This document shows, one piece after another, positions 15,342 to 19,074 of a DNA stretch of 19,074 nt. This stretch comes from UBA3206 sp963623875. Its GTDB lineage: Bacteria > Bacillota_I > Bacilli_A > Acholeplasmatales > Anaeroplasmataceae. Position 1 is the stretch's first letter; every line of letters begins with the position of its first letter. The notes below the pieces were generated by a model, which saw nothing but the letters and a program-made list of their open reading frames with translations, was not told the DNA's origin and ran no database searches. A program made the position numbers and the translations under genes. The stretch spans positions 1 to 19,074 of the forward strand of contig CAVFNL010000020.1 of the NCBI GenBank assembly GCA_963623875.1. Direction: 5' to 3'.

Positions 15342-15506
15342 TTAATTTTGCTTCATTTTATAAATATCTAAAGGAACAAACGATCCTTTGTTACATCTTG
15401 AACAGTAACAAATAGGATAATCTTTATGATCCTAGTATTCTTCAATGCTATCCCAATTGTAAATGTCAATTAAAAAATGTTCTTTTATGACCTTTAAAAA
15501 TGTAGG
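15342..15506 (-). pseudogene. Fragment of an unrecognised cysteine-containing protein
   Basis: On the minus strand a protein-like frame runs from about 15506 to a TAA at 15344-15342, interrupted by one TAG (15434-15432). Before the TAG it reads IDIYNWDSIEEY; after it, DHKDYPICYCSRCNKGSFVP and LDIYKMKQN. The C-Y-C-x2-C group could be half of a zinc knuckle or ribbon. There is no start codon with a ribosome site, and the 5' end stops at the 15498-15522 inverted repeat. It looks like the tail of a broken gene; family not recognised. Confidence 0.4.
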
Positions 15507-15522
15507 TTATTAACCTACATTT
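15498..15522. repeat. Perfect 11-bp inverted repeat with a partial third copy
   Basis: AAATGTAGGTT and AACCTACATTT flank a three-base spacer (ATT). A further related copy, AATAACCTACACTTT, follows at 15532-15546. There is no T-run, so it is not a terminator. It marks the junction between two gene fragments and may be a scar or end of a lost mobile element. Confidence 0.6.
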
Positions 15523-15549
15523 CTGAAGGCCAATAACCTACACTTTCAT

Positions 15550-15741
15550 GATACCATTTACACTAAAAGAACTGTTTCTAGAATATTTAAGGATTTACAA
15601 GAAAAAATATAATAGAAAGAATTGGATCAAATAAAACGGGCTATTGAAAGATTTTAAACTAAGTGTTGTATCTTTAATAGTTCCGATAATATTAGTTCGT
15701 CTCCTCTTTACTTAGGTCCACCATTAATAAATGTAATTTAA
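15550..15741 (+). pseudogene. Gene debris ending at the left 31-bp repeat
   Basis: Short coding-like pieces on the plus strand separated by stops: TKRTVSRIFKDLQEKI, then two stops, then KELDQIKRAIERF and a stop, and finally a frame through the 31-bp repeat (SSSPLYLGPP) ending at TAA 15739-15741. The terminator at 15740-15770 starts on that stop codon, as at a true gene 3' end. Probably the degraded tail of one gene; family not recognised. Confidence 0.3.
15694..15724 (+). repeat. 31-bp direct repeat, left copy
   Basis: Begins AGTTCGTCTCCT and ends TAGGTCCACCAT; every base matches 18964-18994, and the match stops at both borders. The two copies start 3270 bases apart in the same orientation and bracket the XRE/ImmA/DUF4417 island. 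It resembles attachment or recombination sites. The end CCACCA recalls a tRNA 3' end, but no T-arm or acceptor pairing can be built around it. Confidence 0.85.
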
Positions 15742-15770
15742 GTCTAACATTATTTTGTTAGACTTTTTTT
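15740..15770 (+). terminator. Intrinsic terminator after the left repeat
   Basis: Ten-base-pair perfect stem AAGTCTAACA / TGTTAGACTT with a six-base TTATTT loop, running into T residues. Confidence 0.9.
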
Positions 15771-15873
15771 ATGATTATAAATATATTGGAAATGCTATCA
15801 TCATTATTGCGTTGTTAATTTTGTGTCTCTTTTTTAATGTTTTTAGAAAAAAATAGGGAAATGGTGTTTAATC

Positions 15874-15885
15874 AACCAATTGGTT
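15874..15885. promoter_or_regulatory. Palindromic operator candidate for the XRE regulator
   Basis: AACCAATTGGTT is a perfect 12-bp palindrome starting 31 bases before the -35 box of the XRE gene. Similar half-sites, AACCAGTTTGGTC (19041-19053) and AACCAATTG (19065-19073), occur at the right end of the window. Confidence 0.45.
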
Positions 15886-15904
15886 AATTATTTTATCGAA
15901 TGAG

Positions 15905-15933
15905 TTGACAATATAACTAATAAGGTGTATATT
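15905..15933 (+). promoter_or_regulatory. Strong sigma-A promoter of the XRE/ImmA pair
   Basis: TTGACA (15905-15910, consensus) and TATATT (15928-15933) with a 17-base spacer. The leader to the ATG at 15991 is about 50 bases. The in-frame GTG at 15925 lies at this -10 element, so it cannot be the start. Confidence 0.85.
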
Positions 15934-15990
15934 GTTGGTGTAATCTTAGAAAATGTCGTCAAAAATAATGGTTACACAAGGAGTGAAAAT

Positions 15991-16350
15991 ATGGGTTATA
16001 CAAAATTTGGAAAAATAGTAAGAAAAGAAATGATTGATCATGATGAAACGTTATTATCAATTGCTCAATTATTAGGAGTGACTACGTCTTTTGTTTCTGC
16101 TGTTTTAACAGGCGGTAAAAGTGTACCAGATAATTGGGTAAATGAATTATCAAAACATTATAAACTAACAGGTTCAAAATATGATGAACTTTATGATGCG
16201 TATTGTGAAGATAAGAAGAATGTCAAAATCGATATTGAGAATGTTTCATTAACTCAAAAGAAGTTGGCTATGCAATTTCAAAGAAAACTTTCTGAATTAG
16301 ATGAAGATGAAATTCAATATATCTTCGATATATTAAAGGAGGATAAGTAA
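15991..16350 (+). CDS. XRE-family helix-turn-helix regulator
   Basis: Protein of 119 residues from ATG 15991, seven bases after AAGGAG. Residues about 5-60 form a Cro/CI-type helix-turn-helix: LLSIAQLLGVTTSFVSAVLT (about 23-42), then GGKSVPDNWV. The C-terminal half (SLTQKKLAMQFQRKLSEL followed by DEDEIQYIFDILKED) is helical and typical of XRE proteins encoded just upstream of ImmA/IrrE-type peptidases. In the known pairs (ImmR/ImmA of ICEBs1) the regulator represses mobile-element genes and is cleaved by its partner. Its stop and the next ATG overlap as TAATG. It has a strong promoter with an adjacent palindrome, suggesting autoregulation. Likely the switch of the island (inference). Confidence 0.9.
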   Translation: MGYTKFGKIVRKEMIDHDETLLSIAQLLGVTTSFVSAVLTGGKSVPDNWVNELSKHYKLTGSKYDELYDAYCEDKKNVKIDIENVSLTQKKLAMQFQRKLSELDEDEIQYIFDILKEDK

Positions 16351-16931
16351 TGGATTATGAATCAAGATTATTATTGAGTAGAATCCAAATAAGAAAAATA
16401 TCTAAATTTGTTAGAAAAATGTTAAAAATTAAAACTGTTAAATTTCCAGTTTTAAAAGCACTTGAAAAGTTGATAGATAAATTTCCAAATAACCTTTATT
16501 ATTGTATTTTACCCGATGAAGAATTTGAAACAAATGTTATGGCGGAATTAGTTCCAAAAGGGAACGATGTTTACTGTATTAAAATACGTGAAACAGTATA
16601 TGAAAAAGCAGTAAATGGTGCTAGAGCTAGTCTAGGATTTATTTGCCATGAAATGTGTCATTTTATCTTGATTTATATATTTGAAGCTGGTCCAGTATTA
16701 TATAAAAGCGACCACGGACTAGTGTACGCGAGAAGTTTTAAAGATAAAGAATTGCCACGATATAAAAGTATGGAATGGCAAGCAATGGCATTATGTGGGG
16801 AGATAATGATTCCTTACGAAAAATGCAAAGATTGTTCTTTTAAACAAATTGTTAGTAGAACTGATAGTTCTGATGAACAAACTAAATATTTTTTAAGATG
16901 GATAGTTAAACGAGAACAACAATCATCTTAA
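16350..16931 (+). CDS. ImmA/IrrE-type zinc metallopeptidase
   Basis: Protein of 193 residues. The zinc motif HEMCH gives His100, Glu101 and His104, and the third ligand is probably Glu142 in MEWQAMALCGEIMIP, the second family signature. ImmA/IrrE peptidases cut or inactivate a partner XRE repressor after a DNA-damage or cell signal. The gene overlaps the XRE gene by one base, the classical pairing. The N-terminal 60 residues and the C-terminal tail (TKYFLRWIVKREQQSS) are basic. It is somewhat larger than ImmA of ICEBs1. The stop codon abuts the T-run of the convergent small-RNA terminator. The natural substrate is most likely the XRE protein upstream (inference from family). Confidence 0.92.
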   Translation: MDYESRLLLSRIQIRKISKFVRKMLKIKTVKFPVLKALEKLIDKFPNNLYYCILPDEEFETNVMAELVPKGNDVYCIKIRETVYEKAVNGARASLGFICHEMCHFILIYIFEAGPVLYKSDHGLVYARSFKDKELPRYKSMEWQAMALCGEIMIPYEKCKDCSFKQIVSRTDSSDEQTKYFLRWIVKREQQSS

Positions 16932-16932
16932 T

Positions 16933-16998
16933 AAAAAGACCCAAACCATTGCAGTGATTTGAGTCGTTCAGACAGCATGCCTTGATGCCACCTTCAGC
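16933..16998 (-). ncRNA. Small RNA candidate on the minus strand, about 66 nt
   Basis: A complete small transcription unit: minus-strand promoter TTGATT (17033-17028) and TACAAT (17010-17005) with a 17-base spacer, predicted start near 16998, and an intrinsic terminator whose 11-bp stem (GACTCAAATCA with TGGTTTGGGTC, two G-U pairs, six-base loop) is followed by five T at 16937-16933. The segment 16961-17021 has 31 G/C of 61 bases, far above the surrounding sequence, as is common for structured RNA in AT-rich genomes. There is no ribosome site or meaningful open frame. A 5' hairpin GCAT / ATGC with a CAAGGC loop is possible. It converges on the ImmA gene and diverges from the DUF4417 gene. RNA family not recognised. 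Confidence 0.6.
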
Positions 16999-17004
16999 AA
17001 GTAC

Positions 17005-17033
17005 ATTGTAGCGCAACTGTCTTAAAAAATCAA
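17005..17033 (-). promoter_or_regulatory. Promoter of the small RNA candidate
   Basis: Minus strand TTGATT and TACAAT boxes exactly 17 bases apart, inside the intergenic gap where no protein gene reads leftward. Confidence 0.6.
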
Positions 17034-17066
17034 GTCTTTTACGAGCTATTTGCATCGGCAAGACTT
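17032..17066 (+). other. Stem-loop in the leader region of the DUF4417 gene
   Basis: AAGTCTT (17032-17038) and AAGACTT (17060-17066) form a 7-bp stem around a 21-base loop, ending 30 bases before the start codon. It overlaps the -35 box of the small RNA. The best plus-strand promoter near here is poor (TTGCAT 17050-17055, TATTAA 17073-17078). Confidence 0.4.
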
Positions 17067-17096
17067 AAGAATTATTAAGAATAGGAGGGCTATATT

Positions 17097-17813
17097 ATGC
17101 CTATATATAATAATGAAGATTATGTAAAACTTATGAGGCCATTACCTAAAGACTGGCCTAAGGATATTGAAGGAATACCTTTTGTTAAGAAAAGTACAAT
17201 AGATATTTCTAACATGAATAATGGAAAATGGTTGATTAATTTAAACAATACTTATTCTAATGATAAAAATGCTTATAGAAAAATTGTTCATTGCTTTAAG
17301 GAAAATAATGAGTTAGATCGATTTTATAATAAGCCATATATGTTGCTTGAAAAAGTTTGTAAATATTATGCTACTTCAACATTAGATTTTGGAATGCATC
17401 CAGGTATGGAAAGAGCTCAAATAATTGAAGCTACATTTAAAAATAGGTGGTCTGGTGTCTGGCAACAAATGAATGGACATGAAAGAGTAGCTGTAACTGT
17501 TGGATGGGTATTTGAAGATACATATGATATTTGCTTTGCTGGAATCCAAGATGGCACTTTACTAATCATATCTACGTTAGGTGTTTGCAATGAATTATCT
17601 AGAGAAATATTTCTTAATGGTTATAGAGAAATGAGAAAAAGATTCCCTCATTCACAAATTCTATGCATGGGTAATAAATTACCTGAAATGAATAATGATG
17701 TTTGTTACATAGATTACAAGCTTAGTTTTGGAAATTGGGATAAGTATAGAGATTATTGGCAACCAGCTTTATTTAATTGGGATGGAAAGGAGGCTAATAA
17801 CGATGTCATCTAG
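17097..17813 (+). CDS. DUF4417-like protein
   Basis: Protein of 238 residues with AGGAGGG seven bases before the ATG. The region from about residue 80 to 195 fits my recollection of the DUF4417 pattern: YYATSTLDFGMHPGMERAQI (90-109), then NRWSGVWQQ (116-124), a hydrophobic VAVTVGWVFEDTYDICFAGI (131-150), ISTLGV (158-163), and GYREM followed by a basic stretch. The function of DUF4417 is unknown; members occur in Firmicutes, often near phage or other mobile genes. No signal peptide or membrane segment. It is the first of three overlapping genes; the next start lies inside its last 11 bases. It could be part of a toxin-type or defence cassette together with its two neighbours (inference). Confidence 0.75.
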   Translation: MPIYNNEDYVKLMRPLPKDWPKDIEGIPFVKKSTIDISNMNNGKWLINLNNTYSNDKNAYRKIVHCFKENNELDRFYNKPYMLLEKVCKYYATSTLDFGMHPGMERAQIIEATFKNRWSGVWQQMNGHERVAVTVGWVFEDTYDICFAGIQDGTLLIISTLGVCNELSREIFLNGYREMRKRFPHSQILCMGNKLPEMNNDVCYIDYKLSFGNWDKYRDYWQPALFNWDGKEANNDVI

Positions 17814-18210
17814 AGGAAGTTATGCAGTAAATGGCCATGTTACAACAAATGAATATGCAACCATTTATGTTGATAATATAGGTGGTAAAATACTCGAGGG
17901 AACATCTCCTAAAAGTCATTCACTACCAGACTATGCTCATACGCCAAATTCTGTTTATGTAAAATTAAAATCTGAGGGTAAAACATTACATGAGATGCGT
18001 TTTTATAATGAAAAAGGTAATCTAATTATAGAAATTGCATATCACCCTGAACCTAAAATTAATAATGGTGATAGAAAGACAAGTATTGTACACTTTCATA
18101 TATATAAAGGACTAGATAGAAGTCCAGCTCAAAGAATGGATGAGCATCCTCAAATCAAAGAAAAATATGCAGAATATTTAAAGGAGTACGGTTTATATGA
18201 TAAATGCTAA
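17803..18210 (+). CDS. Small protein with LPDYAHTPNSVY segment, possibly toxin-like
   Basis: Protein of 135 residues from ATG 17803, behind AAGGAGG, overlapping the DUF4417 gene by 11 bases. It begins MSSRGSYAVNG and has a compact central domain: LPDYAHTPNSVYVKL (41-55), HEMRFYNEKGNLIIEIAYHP (63-82) and SIVHFHIYKGLDRSPAQR (94-111). The His/Arg/Tyr-rich core (His81, Arg92, His97, His99) could be an active site. Similar SHTPNSVY-type segments are, in my recollection, seen in small proteins near phage head and polymorphic-toxin genes, but I cannot name a tested function. No signal peptide, so it acts in the cytoplasm or is delivered by other means. It overlaps the next gene by 14 bases, a spacing common in toxin-partner pairs. 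Confidence 0.7.
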   Translation: MSSRGSYAVNGHVTTNEYATIYVDNIGGKILEGTSPKSHSLPDYAHTPNSVYVKLKSEGKTLHEMRFYNEKGNLIIEIAYHPEPKINNGDRKTSIVHFHIYKGLDRSPAQRMDEHPQIKEKYAEYLKEYGLYDKC

Positions 18211-18547
18211 TTTAAGTCAATTTTTAGACACTGGTTGGTTCAATGAAGCTACTTTATATTACAAGGGATATACATATTGGTGTGAGGGTGTTTGGTATCA
18301 AAACAAAGAAAAACCTATGTATTTTTTTATTCATAGATATCGCTCTATAATACATCGTGATGGTGATAAAATATGGACTTCAAGATTGGTTGAGAACGGA
18401 GATGTTGTTGACTATGAAGATACATACTTTGAAGCATGGGGGTATGGTGAAGATGATGTAAAAGAACAATTTTTAAAAGCTAAGATTTTTGATGGTAAAT
18501 CTTTTTGGGAAGTAGAAAAAGAATTAGCTTGGTATGATGAAGATTAG
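18197..18547 (+). CDS. Small acidic Trp-rich protein, possible partner or immunity protein
   Basis: Protein of 116 residues; ATG 18197 lies inside the last 14 bases of the preceding gene, with AAGGAG eleven bases upstream. It has seven tryptophans (14, 28, 33, 60, 81, 104, 112) and a strongly acidic C-terminal half, with no cysteine pair, signal peptide or membrane segment. The N-terminal part (ATLYYKGYTYWCEGVWYQNK) looks beta-stranded. Acidic, aromatic, single-domain proteins of this size directly after a toxin-like gene are often immunity proteins, but the family is not recognised and the idea is inference. It ends the three-gene overlap group. No clear terminator follows; AAGTTTT / AAAACTT near 18570-18595 could form a weak hairpin. 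Confidence 0.7.
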   Translation: MINANLSQFLDTGWFNEATLYYKGYTYWCEGVWYQNKEKPMYFFIHRYRSIIHRDGDKIWTSRLVENGDVVDYEDTYFEAWGYGEDDVKEQFLKAKIFDGKSFWEVEKELAWYDED

Positions 18548-18599
18548 TTTATTTATATAAATTTAAATAAGTTTTATTATACTAAGGAAAACTTCTTCA

Positions 18600-18833
18600 C
18601 TATTTGGAATGTGACGTTATTTCAATAGATAACAACTCGATGTGGTAATGCTTAAAGATGTTCGCGTCAAATAAAAGATGCTCCACTTCCTCATCCCTGG
18701 AAGGGCTAGGGGCATCCATGCTCAGAACTATCATTAAGACAAACGAAGCGAATAGAATAGCACTTACTGAAAAAAAGAATGTTTTAATTTGATTTTTATT
18801 AATTTTGGAGAGAAAAATCGAACGATGCCACAT
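18600..18833 (-). CDS. Possible small membrane protein, weakly supported
   Basis: Open frame of 77 codons from ATG 18833; a longer version from TTG 18890 is possible but has no ribosome site. It has a basic start (MWHRSIFLSKINKNQIK), one hydrophobic segment (FFFSVSAILFASFVLMIVLS) and an acidic tail with MDAPSPSRDEEVEHLLFDAN. No Shine-Dalgarno sequence or convincing promoter lies upstream. The base composition of 18650-18740 is clearly richer in G and C than that of its neighbours, which hints at transfer or at a structured RNA instead. It lies inside the repeat-bracketed island, on the opposite strand to the cassette. Family not recognised. Confidence 0.3.
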   Translation of the reverse strand: MWHRSIFLSKINKNQIKTFFFSVSAILFASFVLMIVLSMDAPSPSRDEEVEHLLFDANIFKHYHIELLSIEITSHSK

Positions 18834-18870
18834 AATTATTGATAAAAATGGTCTTGATGTATATGTATAA

Positions 18871-19005
18871 TACTTTAATTTTTTTCTCAAGGTGAGAATA
18901 ACTATTGGTTATACATTCACTAGTTCAATTGAAAGACTAAAAGTAGAAGATGTTGTAGGTATGAGTTCGTCTCCTCTTTACTTAGGTCCACCATATCGAA
19001 AGTAA
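18871..19005 (+). pseudogene. C-terminal gene fragment carrying the right 31-bp repeat
   Basis: Frame of 44 codons without a start, opened by a stop at 18868-18870 and closed by TAA 19003-19005. It reads protein-like: TIGYTFTSSIERLKVEDVVG, then MSSSPLYLGPPYRK. The left 31-bp repeat encodes the same SSSPLYLGPP in a frame that also ends soon afterwards. This suggests both copies are the 3' end of the same or a related gene. Family not recognised. Confidence 0.35.
18964..18994 (+). repeat. 31-bp direct repeat, right copy
   Basis: Identical at all 31 positions to 15694-15724 and in the same orientation. The sequence differs on the first base outside each border. It closes the interval holding the XRE/ImmA pair, the small RNA and the three-gene cassette. 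Confidence 0.85.
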
Positions 19006-19074
19006 TGCTTTGATACAATTGAAAGTGTCAAGATAAAATAAACCAGTTTGGTCAGGAAAAAATGAACCAATTGT

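Noticed and set aside
15498..15546. CRISPR-like repeats
   Set aside because: Only two and a half copies of an inverted motif with no regular spacers and no cas gene.
15694..15724. 31-bp repeat as a tRNA 3' end (it ends GGTCCACCA)
   Set aside because: No T-stem can be paired in the preceding bases and no acceptor 5' strand or anticodon arm lies upstream of either copy.
15925..15990. N-terminal extension of the XRE protein from GTG 15925
   Set aside because: The GTG falls at the -10 box of a near-consensus promoter, and AAGGAG precedes ATG 15991.
16938..16965. Hairpin after the ImmA gene as its plus-strand terminator
   Set aside because: On the plus strand the stem has C-A mismatches and is followed by GTTC, not a T-run; on the minus strand it pairs fully and runs into five T.
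17728..17802. Longer start for the HTPNSVY protein inside the DUF4417 gene
   Set aside because: It would overlap the upstream coding sequence by 86 bases without a ribosome site; AAGGAGG points to ATG 17803.

Overview
The window reads as chromosomal DNA of an AT-rich, strictly or facultatively anaerobic member of the Bacillota (Firmicutes). The basis is strong AT bias, Shine-Dalgarno sequences of the AGGAGG type, near-consensus sigma-A promoters with 17-base spacers, many intrinsic terminators, a class III ribonucleotide reductase and a clostridial-type glutamate dehydrogenase. I cannot name genus or family with confidence; Erysipelotrichia-like and Lachnospiraceae-like hosts are both possible. 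No tRNA, rRNA or CRISPR array was seen.

Left part (1-6220). A minus-strand operon runs secreted protein -> MacB/LolD-type ATPase -> FtsX-like permease -> second permease cut by the window edge. Upstream lies a Crp/Fnr-family regulator, divergent from nrdD. The 96-base gap between regulator and nrdD holds a perfect 16-bp palindrome. It lies just downstream of the regulator promoter and at the class II activator position of a weak nrdD promoter, which suggests an autoregulating activator of anaerobic dNTP synthesis. No nrdG activase gene follows nrdD here.

Middle part (6221-15211). A tight three-gene operon encodes a Sel1-repeat protein, a J-domain protein and a stand-alone HIRAN protein. It is followed by NADP-type glutamate dehydrogenase (minus), an NCS2 purine permease of the AzgA/PbuG type, a two-TM protein of unknown role, and a CPA2-type cation/proton antiporter. 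Between the last two lies a 79-base nested inverted-repeat structure. Next come a decayed IS200-type TnpA start and a divergent HxlR regulator/cupin pair that shares a repeated operator-like motif.

Right part (15212-19074), the accessory region. Gene debris is followed by a compact island: XRE regulator plus ImmA/IrrE-type metallopeptidase (1-bp overlap), then a GC-rich minus-strand small RNA candidate with its own promoter and terminator, then three overlapping genes (DUF4417-like protein, a small protein with an LPDYAHTPNSVY segment that may be toxin-like, and a Trp-rich acidic small protein that may be its partner). A perfect 31-bp direct repeat occurs at 15694-15724 and 18964-18994 and brackets the island like attachment or recombination sites, although no integrase lies between them. 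This island is the best candidate for an undescribed system.

Several starts were moved downstream of the longest open frame because a Shine-Dalgarno sequence, promoter or terminator decides the start: 6258, 10073, 11793, 12615, 14678, 14825, 15991 and 17803.
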